Below, in pieces: positions 8,679-18,115 of a DNA stretch of 64,000 nt. Each line of letters opens with the position of its first letter. Position 1 is the first letter of the stretch. Origin of the DNA: Granulicella pectinivorans (GTDB lineage: Bacteria; Acidobacteriota; Terriglobia; Terriglobales; Acidobacteriaceae); contig NZ_FOZL01000001.1 of the NCBI RefSeq assembly GCF_900114625.1, forward strand, positions 62,001 through 126,000, read 5' to 3'. Position numbers and translations under genes: made by a program. Under the pieces are notes generated by a model. That model did not search any database. It was not told the DNA's origin and saw nothing but the letters and a program-made list of their open reading frames with translations.

Positions 8679-9899
8679 ATGAAGCCTTCCGCCAAACCCA
8701 CCAACCTCCCTTTTTTAGGGCTGGCGTGCGCGGTCGGGGTCTCCACGATCTACTATAACCAGCCTCTTTTGTTAGAGATGGGCCAGAGCTACCATGCCCA
8801 TCCCGGCGAGACGGGTTTCGTCGCGGTCGCGACGCAGATCGGCTATGCGGTCGGACTTCTTTGCTTCGTTCCGCTCGGCGACGTGCTCGAACGGCGCGCT
8901 TTGATGGTGAGGATGTACGGGGCGGTGGCGGTGGCATTACTTTTGGTCGGACTTGCTCCGAGCCTTTTCTGGCTGATCGCCTTCAGCGTCATCGCCGGAG
9001 CGCTTGCCTCGGTGACGCACATCGTCTTGCCGATTGCGCCGGATCTGGTCGAGGATAACCAGCGTGGGCGGGCGATCGGCATCGTGATGACGGGGCTTTT
9101 GCTGGGAATTTTGCTGGCCCGCACCTTTGCCGGATGGGTGAGCCGCATTCATGGGTGGCGGCTGGTCTTCTTGATCGCGGCGGCGGTCAATCTGGCGTTT
9201 GTCCCGCTGCTGTGGAAGGTGATGCCGAAACTTCCGCCGAAGCAGCCGCTGACGTATGGCGAGGCGATGTCGTCCTTGTGGACGCTGTGGCGGACTCAGC
9301 CCCTGCTGCGCGAGTCGTGCGTGCTGGGAGCCCTTGTGTTTGCCTCATTTAGCTGCTTCTGGACGACGCTGGCGTTCCTGCTCGACAGCCACTATGGACT
9401 GGGGCCGGGGGTCGCGGGAACCTTTGGTGTCGTGGGCGCGGCGGGGGCGCTGACGGCGTCGATTGCCGGACGTTTTGCCGATAAACATGGGCCGCGCTGG
9501 GTGCTCACCCTGGGCGGAGCGGTCCTTGCAGCCTCGTATCTCTTCCTGTGGGGGGAGGAGAAGGCCAATGTTTCGTTGGGTTTACACCTCGCGGCGCTGG
9601 CTGTGGGGGTGATTGTGCTGGATGTGGGGGCGCAGATGATGCAGGTGGCGAACCAGACCAGAATCTTTGGGCTGGTGCCTTCGGCGCGGAGCCGCCTGAA
9701 TACGGTGTATATGACCGTGTACTTCTCGGGTGCGGCGGCTGGATCGGCGCTCTCGACGGTGGCGTGGGTCCACTGGAAGTGGAATGGAGTGTGTGGTTTA
9801 GCCCTCACGCTGATCGCTCTTGCCGGGTTGCGGCATGCTACCGGACGGCGCGGGGAGAGAGCGCCCGGAGCCCAGACCGAGACGGTTCTGCACGCCTGA
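8679..9899 (+). CDS. Major facilitator superfamily transporter
   Basis: This 406-residue protein has 12 predicted transmembrane helices. The signature loop after TM2 is 'PLGDVLERRALMVRMYG' (MFS motif A, acidic-D/RR type). The start 'LACAVGVSTIYYNQPLLLEMG' is typical of drug/arabinose-efflux-type MFS exporters. No substrate can be predicted. It starts 24 bases after the acyl-CoA dehydrogenase stop and could be cotranscribed. It uses noticeably more G-ending codons than that gene. A terminator follows at 9933. Confidence 0.87.
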   Translation: MKPSAKPTNLPFLGLACAVGVSTIYYNQPLLLEMGQSYHAHPGETGFVAVATQIGYAVGLLCFVPLGDVLERRALMVRMYGAVAVALLLVGLAPSLFWLIAFSVIAGALASVTHIVLPIAPDLVEDNQRGRAIGIVMTGLLLGILLARTFAGWVSRIHGWRLVFLIAAAVNLAFVPLLWKVMPKLPPKQPLTYGEAMSSLWTLWRTQPLLRESCVLGALVFASFSCFWTTLAFLLDSHYGLGPGVAGTFGVVGAAGALTASIAGRFADKHGPRWVLTLGGAVLAASYLFLWGEEKANVSLGLHLAALAVGVIVLDVGAQMMQVANQTRIFGLVPSARSRLNTVYMTVYFSGAAAGSALSTVAWVHWKWNGVCGLALTLIALAGLRHATGRRGERAPGAQTETVLHA

Positions 9900-9932
9900 G
9901 AGGCTGGGCTCTCCAGCAAAAAAAGTGGGATG

Positions 9933-9959
9933 AAGTGCACCGCTTTGGGTGCACTTTTT
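9933..9959 (+). terminator. Rho-independent terminator after the MFS gene
   Basis: The stem AAGTGCACC (9933-9941) pairs with GGTGCACTT (9948-9956) around a short loop, followed by TTT. An A-run at 9918-9924 lies just upstream. Confidence 0.8.
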
Positions 9960-10224
9960 ACATGGCCGCTATCCTGGTGTTCTAAAGGACTTAGGGACCG
10001 GCGATGCGAAAACCCCTTTGCTTCTCCAGAGACTTTCCGGGCCGTGAAACGTGGAGGAATGTATGGATTTTGTGGCCACCGTGCATGGAAAACATGGTGC
10101 GCTTGTTTTCGCGTGAACGATCGCACGCGTTTCCCCGGGGACGAGGGTCGGTATCGGGCAAGGACGAGCAAAGCGAAAGGCCGCTGCCCCAGGGCAACGG
10201 CCTTTTCTCCGGAGCAGTCCGACC
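9960..10224. other. Intergenic region between the MFS gene and receptor 1
   Basis: Apart from the two terminators at its borders (9933-9959 and 10176-10205), I see no credible gene, RNA or repeat here. Confidence 0.5.
10176..10205 (-). terminator. Rho-independent terminator of receptor 1
   Basis: AAAGGCCG (10176-10183) pairs with CGGCCTTT (10198-10205), with an inner TGCCC/GGGCA stem. It lies 20 bases beyond the receptor stop codon. On the minus strand it is followed by a broken T-run (TTTCGCTTT). Confidence 0.75.
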
Positions 10225-13200
10225 TTAGAACTCGATCTTCGCGTTGAGCTGCACGTCGCGTGACGTGTTGCTCTGCTTGCTCGCGGTTCCGAAGGCGGTG
10301 CTGGTGATTCCGGTGGTGAGACCGGTGGCTTCCACGTGGTTGGTGACGTTGAACATGTCGGCCCCGATGGTGAAGCGGGCATGCTCAAAGGGGCCGAAGG
10401 TGCGGCGGATGCTGGCGTCGAGGTCCTTGGTGCTGGGGCCGGTGACGCCGTAGGCCTTGGCATAGGGTGCGTTGCCGAAGGCCGTGGCCGAGGTGAGGAA
10501 CGGCGCGTTGGGGGAGGAGGAGAGCGATGGGACGAAGGCGGCTTCCTTGAAGTTGCGCGAGCCGTAGGGCACCGACGTGCGGAGCTGGCCGGTGAAGTTG
10601 GGGTTGAGGCTTGGGCGGCATCCGCCAAAGAAGGCGAACTGACCGGCGCAGGAGGTGGTGTAGACCAGCGGGTTGCCGGAGTTGTAGGAGTAGATGCTGG
10701 AGATGACCCAGCCGCCTGTCAGACCGCGCACCAGGCGCTTGCCGGAGGCAGACGGCGTGACCCAGCTTCCGTAGATATGCAGCGACTGTGGGCCGTTGTC
10801 GATGTTGTACGCGTTCGATTTGACGTAAGTAGAGGTGCGAGCGGCGAGGTTGTCGTAGAGGCGGGAGTAGGTGTAGTTCACCGTGAGCGAGAGGCCGTGA
10901 TAGGCGCGCTGCTTGAGGGTGAACTCGAAGGCGTTGTACTTGGAGTTGCCGTCGTTCTGGAAGTTGTTGGAGATGGTGTACTGGGGGAAGGGACGGAGGG
11001 CCTGGCCGATCGTTCCCGTGGTGGTGTTGTAGTTGGTGTATGGCAGGGAGATGGATGCCATGCCGTTCTGCGCCAGCAGCGCGTTGGCGGCGGCGAGGTT
11101 GGTGGGGTTGGCCGGGGCCGTCAGCAGACTGCCCAGGACGAGGTACTGGGGCTGAGCCTGGTTGCTGAAGATGCCGTGGCCGTTGCCATTGGGGAGGAAG
11201 TGACCGAGCGAACCGCTGTAGTCGATGGAGACGGTGGTCTTGTTGGTGACGGCCTTCTGGAGACCGAAGCTGTAGTTCTCATAGTAGGCGGAGCGGCTGG
11301 CAAGATAGGGCTCGTCGTAGAAGACGGTCTGGCCAGGGGCGGTGAAGCCCGGGGTGGTGGTGAGGCCGACGCCGTAGGTGTTGTCGAAGGTGGGCGGCGT
11401 GGCGGTGAAGAGCGGGTTCGTCCAGCTATAGGGCGACTCGTACCCGAGGGACTGGGCGAGGTTGGTGCTGGCCGCGAGGCCGATCTGGTTGGTGCCTTCG
11501 CGGGCTCCGCCGCGTCCGCCGGTTCCACCAGCGTGCGTGGCCGAGATGCCGAAGGAGCCGCGGAAGACGAGATCCTTCGCTGCCTGATAGGCGAAGCCGA
11601 GGCGCGGCTCCACGTTACCCCAGTAGGTCTTTACGCGGGTGTCGCAGTTGCAGTAGTACTGGTTGCCCTTGCCGTTGTACTCGATGACGCCCATGGCGCC
11701 GTGGGCGACGGGGTTGGGGATATCGGGATTGAAGAAGGACATGCGGTCGAGGACCTCGTGGTAGGAGCCGTAGATGTCCCAGCGGAGTCCGGCGTTGATG
11801 GTGAGGTTCTGCGAGGCCTTCCAGTCATCCTGAATGTAGGGCGAAAGGGCCTTGAAGCGACCGCCAAGAACGCCGAGGGCGCGCTGGTCCGCTACGTACG
11901 CCGAGGTGGTCGAGCCGAGAAGATAGCCGACGTAGGCGTTGCCGCTGGTGGTGGTGACGGAGCTCTTGCCGTAGGTGGCCGGAGCGCCGACGGCTTCCTG
12001 CCCGGTGAACATGGCCGAGGTGGAGGTATCGAAGGAGAAGCTGACGCCAGTGCCGGTGGCGGGCAGGGCGGAGTTGTACTGGTACCACTCCATCTGCGCG
12101 CCGACGGAGATGCTGTGGCGTCCCCTGGTCCACTGCAGATCGTCGGTGAGTCCGTAGGTGTTGACGAGGAGGTTCTGGGGACGGTTGGTGTTGAGGGTGG
12201 TACCGCTTCCATCCCAACTGGTCAGGCCGTTGTTGCCGCTGAAGGCCGTCTTGATGAAGCTGCCGCCGCCCCATCCTGGGAGCGTGTTCTGGAAGCCGAG
12301 GGTGGAGAGGGCGTACTGCGGGGTGAGGGTGGGATCGGCCTGGATGGTCTCGTTGCGGAAGTAGCTGTACTTGATGTCGTTGACCATGTTGGGCGAGATG
12401 ACCCAGTTGTGGCCGATGATGCCGGTGTTGTTGAAGAGCGTGGTGCTGGTGGTGGCGGAGTACGGCAGAGGAAGGATGGAGCCGGAGTCAAGGGCACCGG
12501 CGGAGTTCGCGCGCTGGCCGACGAGGTACACGAGGCTAAGGCGCTGTGTGGGGGTGTACTGGTAGTCGAGCTTGCCGCTGGCCTTGAAGTAGTTGTAGCC
12601 GGTGGACTGGCTCCCGAGGTAGTTGTTCTGGTAGTTGCCGTTGGCGAGGTTCGTCGGCAGGAAGGCCTGCGCGGCCTTGGAGATGGCCGAGATGCGCGAG
12701 GCGGGGATGATGTCGCCGGGGAACTGGTTACGGCGGCAGTTGGCTCCGTTGTTGATGCAGGTGGTCGTGGCGGGGTCGTAGATGTGATATCCGGTGGAGG
12801 CAGCGAAGGCGGAGAAGTCACCGTTGCGCATGGCGAGGGTGGGCAGGGTGAAGTAGCCGGGGTTGGGCAGGCTGCGGTAGGCCATGCGCTCGTATCCGGC
12901 GAAGAAGAAGGCCTTCTCCTTCATGATGGGTCCGCCGATGACAAGGCCGTACTCGTTCTGCTTCTCGACGGGCTTGGTGGCCTTGCCGGTGGCGGGGTTG
13001 ATGACGGATTTGGCGAGGTAGTTCCAGGTGTCGAGTTCGGTGTTGCGGAAGAACTCGAAGGCGGTGCCGTGGAACTTGTTGGTGCCGGAGCGCATGGTGA
13101 AGTTGTTGAAGCCCTGGCCCTGGTACTTGGCGGAGATTCCGATGGTCTGGACCTGCGACTCGTCGACGGCCTCGATGATGGCGCCGAGGCTGGTGTTGTT

Positions 13201-13812
13201 GGCTGCGCCCTGCTGGTTGATGCCGCTGGCGACGACGCCTTCGAGGTAGGTCTCGTTGTGATAGTTGACGGCACCGCCGTTGTATCCGCGGGTGGAGTCG
13301 ACGCCGTTGGCCAGGTTGACGAAGGCGACTGGGTTACGCGGGGCGGAGTTCATGACGAGGGGCAGGAGCTGGTAGTCCTGGCTGTTGACGGTGTCGCCGA
13401 CGGTGCCGTTGGAGGCGTTGAGCGAGGGGGTGGAGACGGTGATGACGGTATCGGTGCCGGGCTTCAACTCGAGGTTGAGCGAGATGGTGGCGAGGGCGTC
13501 GACCTGGATGTGCTCCTGGGTGCGCGGGCCGAAGCCGGGGGCGATGACGGTGACGGTGTATTCGCCGATCTGGAGGGGCGAGATGTTGTAGAGGCCGGAT
13601 CCGGTGGATTTACGGCTGGTGACGACGCCGGTCGCGCTGTTAGTGGCGTTGACGATGGCGTTGGGAATGACCGCGCCCGAGGGGTCGGCGATGATGCCCT
13701 GGATGCTGCCGGCACCGGCCTGTGCGAGGGCCGCGTGGCCGAACCCGAGGACGAGCAGGATGAGCGCGAAGAAAAGGTTTCCCAGGCGGCCTGGGTTGGA
13801 TGAACGATGCAT
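10225..13812 (-). CDS. TonB-dependent receptor 1 (Oar-like, carboxypeptidase-regulatory-like N-terminus)
   Basis: This outer-membrane receptor of about 1195 residues is of the large acidobacterial Oar type. It is thought to import or bind bulky substrates with TonB energy. The order is: signal peptide (about residues 1-32), carboxypeptidase-regulatory-like beta domain ('GSIQGIIADPSGAVIPNAIV', about 35-115), plug domain (about 125-240, containing 'TMRSGTNKFHGTAFEFFRNT'), and a beta-barrel to the end. The last residue is phenylalanine ('LNAKIEF'), as needed for barrel insertion. The start at 13812 is supported by GGAGG eight bases upstream; the in-frame ATG at 13827 overlaps that site. Upstream on the same strand lie an IclR-like HTH gene and a two-component pair. 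Confidence 0.93.
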   Translation of the reverse strand: MHRSSNPGRLGNLFFALILLVLGFGHAALAQAGAGSIQGIIADPSGAVIPNAIVNATNSATGVVTSRKSTGSGLYNISPLQIGEYTVTVIAPGFGPRTQEHIQVDALATISLNLELKPGTDTVITVSTPSLNASNGTVGDTVNSQDYQLLPLVMNSAPRNPVAFVNLANGVDSTRGYNGGAVNYHNETYLEGVVASGINQQGAANNTSLGAIIEAVDESQVQTIGISAKYQGQGFNNFTMRSGTNKFHGTAFEFFRNTELDTWNYLAKSVINPATGKATKPVEKQNEYGLVIGGPIMKEKAFFFAGYERMAYRSLPNPGYFTLPTLAMRNGDFSAFAASTGYHIYDPATTTCINNGANCRRNQFPGDIIPASRISAISKAAQAFLPTNLANGNYQNNYLGSQSTGYNYFKASGKLDYQYTPTQRLSLVYLVGQRANSAGALDSGSILPLPYSATTSTTLFNNTGIIGHNWVISPNMVNDIKYSYFRNETIQADPTLTPQYALSTLGFQNTLPGWGGGSFIKTAFSGNNGLTSWDGSGTTLNTNRPQNLLVNTYGLTDDLQWTRGRHSISVGAQMEWYQYNSALPATGTGVSFSFDTSTSAMFTGQEAVGAPATYGKSSVTTTSGNAYVGYLLGSTTSAYVADQRALGVLGGRFKALSPYIQDDWKASQNLTINAGLRWDIYGSYHEVLDRMSFFNPDIPNPVAHGAMGVIEYNGKGNQYYCNCDTRVKTYWGNVEPRLGFAYQAAKDLVFRGSFGISATHAGGTGGRGGAREGTNQIGLAASTNLAQSLGYESPYSWTNPLFTATPPTFDNTYGVGLTTTPGFTAPGQTVFYDEPYLASRSAYYENYSFGLQKAVTNKTTVSIDYSGSLGHFLPNGNGHGIFSNQAQPQYLVLGSLLTAPANPTNLAAANALLAQNGMASISLPYTNYNTTTGTIGQALRPFPQYTISNNFQNDGNSKYNAFEFTLKQRAYHGLSLTVNYTYSRLYDNLAARTSTYVKSNAYNIDNGPQSLHIYGSWVTPSASGKRLVRGLTGGWVISSIYSYNSGNPLVYTTSCAGQFAFFGGCRPSLNPNFTGQLRTSVPYGSRNFKEAAFVPSLSSSPNAPFLTSATAFGNAPYAKAYGVTGPSTKDLDASIRRTFGPFEHARFTIGADMFNVTNHVEATGLTTGITSTAFGTASKQSNTSRDVQLNAKIEF

Positions 13813-13988
13813 CGGTATTGCCTCCATAGCGATTCGTGCGATTGCGTGCGTGCGGCTGGATAGCCACGAGTCCGCGCCCGTTGCGATGGGCTTCGAACAG
13901 GGGTCTGTTGGGATCTCGATCCGGCTGCATGGAGGACTCTACGTGCCGGTTAGCACGGTTGTGATGGGACTTAAGTATGACTGGGGGC

Positions 13989-14016
13989 GAAATAATTTCT
14001 CATAGGAATTTATTTC
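13989..14016. promoter_or_regulatory. Candidate operator upstream of receptor 1
   Basis: GAAATAATTTC (13989-13999, itself a perfect inverted repeat around A) and GAATTTATTTC (14006-14016) form an imperfect larger inverted repeat. This AT-rich island lies between the HTH gene and receptor 1, in otherwise GC-rich DNA. It resembles the site 40634-40653 upstream of receptor 3. Confidence 0.35.
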
Positions 14017-14069
14017 TGGATGTGCCCAGGCCGCAGCGAGGGACTGGCGTGGCGCGGGAGGAGCCGGGC

Positions 14070-14387
14070 TCATGCCTTGCGGCGGGGGCGTCGACCGAGG
14101 GGCTGGATGACCTCGCGGTCGCCGAGATAGCCGCACGCGACCAGCGTCCGGACGATGCGGTAGACGGTGCTGTAGGAGTAGCCGAGCTCGCGGGCGATGC
14201 TCTTGACGTTGACGGACGGGCCGCCGTGCTGGACCCGGTCGATGACGTTGAAAGCCTTGAGGAGGACCGGGACGATATAGCTTCGATCGACGTCGGGGTG
14301 CTGGTCCATGGAGCGCTGGGAGCGGCTCGCTTTGACGATCTCAAGGTCGTCGAGATGGAACCTCGGCTTGGGCAGGGCTTCTCGCAT
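14070..14387 (-). CDS. IclR-type helix-turn-helix protein without effector domain
   Basis: This 105-residue protein contains only a winged-HTH domain of IclR N-terminal type: 'YIVPVLLKAFNVIDRV', 'VNVKSIARELGYSYSTVYRI' and 'VRTLVACGYL' (about residues 36-90). The roughly 170-residue effector-binding domain of normal IclR regulators is absent. The C-terminus is a short basic tail. A good AGGAG site sits just before the ATG. It lies between a two-component pair and receptor 1, all on the minus strand, and is a good candidate regulator of receptor 1. Confidence 0.8.
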   Translation of the reverse strand: MREALPKPRFHLDDLEIVKASRSQRSMDQHPDVDRSYIVPVLLKAFNVIDRVQHGGPSVNVKSIARELGYSYSTVYRIVRTLVACGYLGDREVIQPLGRRPRRKA

Positions 14388-14474
14388 GCTCTCCTGTGGT
14401 GTGCGTGTAGCGTTACCACTGTAGAGACGGGAGGTGAGGTTTGTAATCAGCCGAAAGTATGATGCGGTGGAAGG

Positions 14475-15095
14475 CTAAAGGTGAACGAGTCCGCGCTGGA
14501 TGGCGACGAGCACGGCCTGGGTACGGTCTTCGGCACCGAGGCAGGCGAGGATGACGCCGACGTGGGTCTTGATGGTGCCTTCGGTGACGCCGAGGGTTGC
14601 AGCGATGGTCTTGTTGCTCATGCCGCGGGCGAGGAGGCCGAGTACCTCTTTTTCGCGCTCGCTGAGGGTGTCGTGGGGGTTGCGGGCGCTGAGCTTTTCA
14701 CGGATCTCCTGCGGAAGGAAGCGGCGGCCGGCGTGTACTGCGTAGATGCCCTGGATGAGGCTCTCCTGCGACATCCCCTTGATGAGATAGCCGCGTGCGC
14801 CGGCCTGCATGGCCTGAAAGATGTCTTCGTCGCCTTCGTAGGTGGTGAGGACGAGGAACGCGGCGTTGTGAGAACGGTCCTGCAGCTTGCGGATGAGGTC
14901 GACGCCGCTCTCGCCGGGCAGACGGAGATCGACGATGACGACGTCGGGCCGGAGGCTGAGGAAGAGCGTCTCCGCGGAGGCGGCCTCGGCGGCCTGTCCG
15001 ACGACCTTCATGTCGGGCTGCGAGGAGATCATGGCGGCGATGCCGAAGCGCATGATGGGATGGTCTTCGACGATCAGGATGGTGATCAGGCTCAT
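14475..15095 (-). CDS. NarL/FixJ-family response regulator
   Basis: This 206-residue protein has an N-terminal receiver domain (about residues 1-120). Its phosphoacceptor is D56 in 'DVVIVDLRLPGE', with the acidic pair E10/D11 upstream. A C-terminal LuxR-type HTH follows (about 140-205: 'LSEREKEVLGLLARGMSNKT'). It overlaps the histidine kinase stop by 4 bases (ATGA), so the two are translationally coupled and almost certainly partners. Likely targets are the downstream HTH and receptor genes (inference from position). Confidence 0.93.
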   Translation of the reverse strand: MSLITILIVEDHPIMRFGIAAMISSQPDMKVVGQAAEAASAETLFLSLRPDVVIVDLRLPGESGVDLIRKLQDRSHNAAFLVLTTYEGDEDIFQAMQAGARGYLIKGMSQESLIQGIYAVHAGRRFLPQEIREKLSARNPHDTLSEREKEVLGLLARGMSNKTIAATLGVTEGTIKTHVGVILACLGAEDRTQAVLVAIQRGLVHL

Positions 15096-18016
15096 GGCTG
15101 TACCGGGTTGCTCCTCTCACGCAGGGGGTACGTCAGTTTCACTATTGTCCCACTGTGCGGCGCGCTGGAGACGAGGCAGTCTCCGCCGATTCTGGCCATG
15201 CGCTCCTTCATGCCGACGAGGCCGAAGCGGCCGTGGGTTGCGTCGGCGCCGATGACCGAGAAGCCCTCTCCGTTGTCGGAGATGGTGACCTCGAGTTGGG
15301 ACTTTGTGGCGAGGAGATGCAGCTTCACCTGGGTGGCGGCGCTATGGGTGAGGGCGTTGATGAGGGCCTCGCGCGCGCTCATGACGAGTTCGTGGGTGAT
15401 GGTGTGGGGGAGGCGGGGCTCGGGGCCGAGCCGGGTGAAAGAGATAGTCGCCGCACCGGGGCGGGACTTTTGCTGCGTCATGGCGAGGAGTGCGCCTTCG
15501 AGGGATTCGTCGGCATCCTGGCCGCGAAGATCCCAGACGGCGGCGCGGGCTTCCACGATGGTCGCCTTGATCTGCTCGCGGGCGTACTGCAGCCAGGTCT
15601 TCGATTCTTCCGAGCCGGCGGGCTGCACGGCGATGGCTTCGAGCAGGGCGGAGACGGCCTGGCAACCCTGAATGAGGGTGTCGTGCATCTCGCGGGCGAG
15701 ACGGCCACGCTCGCGGGCCACGGCGTGGAAGCCGATCTGCAGACGCTGGATGCGCATGCGGTCGATCCAGAACATGGCGGCTGCGAGGGCAAAGAGGACG
15801 GCGATCCAGAACCAGATGCGCTGATAGAAATATGGGCTTTGATAGAGCTCAAACTGCGCGTGGCCGAGGATGCGCTGTTCGGAATCGATAGCCTGGACTT
15901 CGTAGGTGTGGCTTCCGACGTCCATGCCGGTGTAGAGGGCGGTGCGGGCGGTGCTGGCCGCGGTCCAGTTGGGGTCGGGGCTGAGGCGCTGACGGAAGCG
16001 AACGCCGGATTGCGCGCTGAGCATGACGGGCGCGTACTCCACCTGCACGGTCTGGGTGCCGGCGCGGAGATGGAGTTGCGTGGAGAGATCGACGGGGTTG
16101 CCATCGACCAGGACGCGAATCGCAATGGGCACGGGCAGCGGGGGCTGGGCGGCGGGACTGGGAAGGACGTGGATGGGGCCGAGCGAGCTGGGAAACCATG
16201 CGCTGCCGTCGCGGTCCACACTGCCCGACTGCTGCATGCCGGTGAAGAGCTCGGCGGAGGGAAAGGCATCGGTGACGGAGTAGGTGTCGGAGGCCATGGA
16301 CTGCGAGGGAGCCGGACGCCCGGCGGCGCGCAGCAGCTCGTTCTCGGAGACACGCATGATCTGGGTGGGGCCGGAGATCCAGAATGCCGCCTTCGAGGCG
16401 GGCGTGTTCGATTCCATGATGTGGAAGACGGCCTGGTTCCCTTGTCCGCCACCGAGCGGCACCTGTTTGAGGACGCCTGACTGCAGGAGGAACAGGCCAG
16501 TGTTTGTGCCGAGCCAGAGGGTGCCGTCTGCCTTGCCGTAGACGGACCAGACCGGGCCGGAAGGGAGTTCGAAGTTCGGTTGGGGGAGTTGAAAGCCGCC
16601 ATCCTGCCATTGATAGAGGCCGCGCTGCGTGCCGACCCACAGGCGTCCGCTCGCGTCTTCGAACATGGAGGTGACGAGCGTGTGGGGTGCGCCGCGCACC
16701 TTGTGGTAGTTGCGGATGTGCCCGTCTTTCCAGAGGCTGATACCGCCGTCGGTCGCGATCCAGATGCCTCCGTCGCGCGCCTGGAGGAAGCCGCGAATAT
16801 AGTTGGTGCCGACCTCCTGAGTGAACTGCTGGTGGCGTCCGTCCGGGGCGAGCCGAAAGACACCGCTTCCTGCGGTGCCGATCCAGATCGCTCCGCTGGC
16901 ATCGCGCATCACGACACGGACGATGGCGGAGCCGAGCCATGGGAAGCGGTACGATTCGATCTTCCGTCCACGCAGTTGGTAGACGCCGTTCGAGCAGAAC
17001 CAGAAGCCTCCGTCGCCATCCTGGCTGATGGTTCCGTAGTCCGAGGTGAAGGTGGGCAGAGGGACCAACTGCAGATTGGTCTCGCTGAGCCGGACCAAAC
17101 CGCTCTGCGTGCCGATCCAGGAGTTTCCCTCGGTATCCACCGTGCTGCTGAGGAGCGTCTCGCTGGGCAGCGCGGCGATCTCGGCGCGCTCGAACCGGCC
17201 GGAGCGGCGGACGTACATGCCGAAGCCGGCGGTGCCGACCAGAAGCTCCGCCGAGGGGAGCCGGCCAAACATCCGGATGATGCCCTGCACCGCGGGAACC
17301 TGCGTGAAGGTGTCGTTCGCACCACGGAGGAAGAGCCCGGAGACGGCACCGACGAGGATGGTTCCGTCCGTGTCCTCGACGATGGCTTTCACGCGGATCG
17401 AGCCGCTGCGGGAGGGAAGTTTATAGGGCTTCACCTCTCCGTTGGCGATACGCAACAGATCGCTGCCGCCGGCCCACATGGCTCCGTCGTGCGCCTGCAC
17501 CACGGAGGTCCAGCCCAGGTTGGTGTACTGCTTCGCGGGCATCGCGTTGTGGAAGACGCTCTTGTCTCCGACGAAGAGACCGTGGTCGGTGCCGATCCAG
17601 ATGTGGTGCAGGCTGTCTTCGGTGACGACCCGGATGAGCGAGTCGGTGATTCCCTGCCCGGCACCCAGAAGCTCCACCTGCGATCCGTGGAAGCGCACCA
17701 GACCCGCGCCCTCGGTTCCTGCGTAGACGCTGCCATCTGAGGTAGCGGTCAGACAGGTGACCCCGTTTGCGAGTTGTTCGCTGCCGGGACCGGCATACGG
17801 AGAGAAGGCCTGCCCGTCGAAGCGCAACAGGCCGCGCGGGGTTCCGATCCAAAGCAGGTGTCCGGGGCCCTGGACGACAGCCTGGATGACCTGATCCGTC
17901 AATCCATCCTGCACATGCCACACCCGCGCCGTCATCGGCGCAGGGGCCTGGGCCCGCATGCCGGTGGACATGAGGGCGAGCGCGGCGAGGCAGAGTACGA
18001 GGAAAGAGGGACGCAT
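15092..18016 (-). CDS. Beta-propeller (Reg_prop/Y_Y_Y) sensor histidine kinase
   Basis: This 974-residue membrane kinase has an N-terminal signal (about residues 1-24). A large periplasmic propeller made of repeated two-component-regulator-propeller units follows (about 30-640), recognisable by recurring 'WIGT..GL.R' strings. A Y_Y_Y-like beta domain (about 655-735) and one transmembrane helix (about 743-765) come next. The cytoplasmic part is a HisKA_3 dimerisation domain with phosphorylated H778 ('LAREMHDTLIQG') and an HATPase_c domain ('LINALTHSAATQ', 'DNGEGFSV'). Such kinases often sense glycans or other envelope-derived ligands. It is coupled to the response regulator downstream. Confidence 0.94.
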   Translation of the reverse strand: MRPSFLVLCLAALALMSTGMRAQAPAPMTARVWHVQDGLTDQVIQAVVQGPGHLLWIGTPRGLLRFDGQAFSPYAGPGSEQLANGVTCLTATSDGSVYAGTEGAGLVRFHGSQVELLGAGQGITDSLIRVVTEDSLHHIWIGTDHGLFVGDKSVFHNAMPAKQYTNLGWTSVVQAHDGAMWAGGSDLLRIANGEVKPYKLPSRSGSIRVKAIVEDTDGTILVGAVSGLFLRGANDTFTQVPAVQGIIRMFGRLPSAELLVGTAGFGMYVRRSGRFERAEIAALPSETLLSSTVDTEGNSWIGTQSGLVRLSETNLQLVPLPTFTSDYGTISQDGDGGFWFCSNGVYQLRGRKIESYRFPWLGSAIVRVVMRDASGAIWIGTAGSGVFRLAPDGRHQQFTQEVGTNYIRGFLQARDGGIWIATDGGISLWKDGHIRNYHKVRGAPHTLVTSMFEDASGRLWVGTQRGLYQWQDGGFQLPQPNFELPSGPVWSVYGKADGTLWLGTNTGLFLLQSGVLKQVPLGGGQGNQAVFHIMESNTPASKAAFWISGPTQIMRVSENELLRAAGRPAPSQSMASDTYSVTDAFPSAELFTGMQQSGSVDRDGSAWFPSSLGPIHVLPSPAAQPPLPVPIAIRVLVDGNPVDLSTQLHLRAGTQTVQVEYAPVMLSAQSGVRFRQRLSPDPNWTAASTARTALYTGMDVGSHTYEVQAIDSEQRILGHAQFELYQSPYFYQRIWFWIAVLFALAAAMFWIDRMRIQRLQIGFHAVARERGRLAREMHDTLIQGCQAVSALLEAIAVQPAGSEESKTWLQYAREQIKATIVEARAAVWDLRGQDADESLEGALLAMTQQKSRPGAATISFTRLGPEPRLPHTITHELVMSAREALINALTHSAATQVKLHLLATKSQLEVTISDNGEGFSVIGADATHGRFGLVGMKERMARIGGDCLVSSAPHSGTIVKLTYPLRERSNPVQP

Positions 18017-18115
18017 GATCCGAGCGTAATCTTACCGCGCGGATAGGCAGCATCGCCGCTCAGCGTACTGTGCCGGGTCGGCGGAGGCGGTCCTCCAGTC
18101 AGCAGGCGACTGCGA

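Noticed and set aside
10336..13803. A 1155-codon open frame on the plus strand
   Set aside because: It is the antisense shadow of receptor 1, caused by GC-rich codon bias. It is valine/glycine-rich with no domain, while the minus strand encodes a full TonB-dependent receptor.
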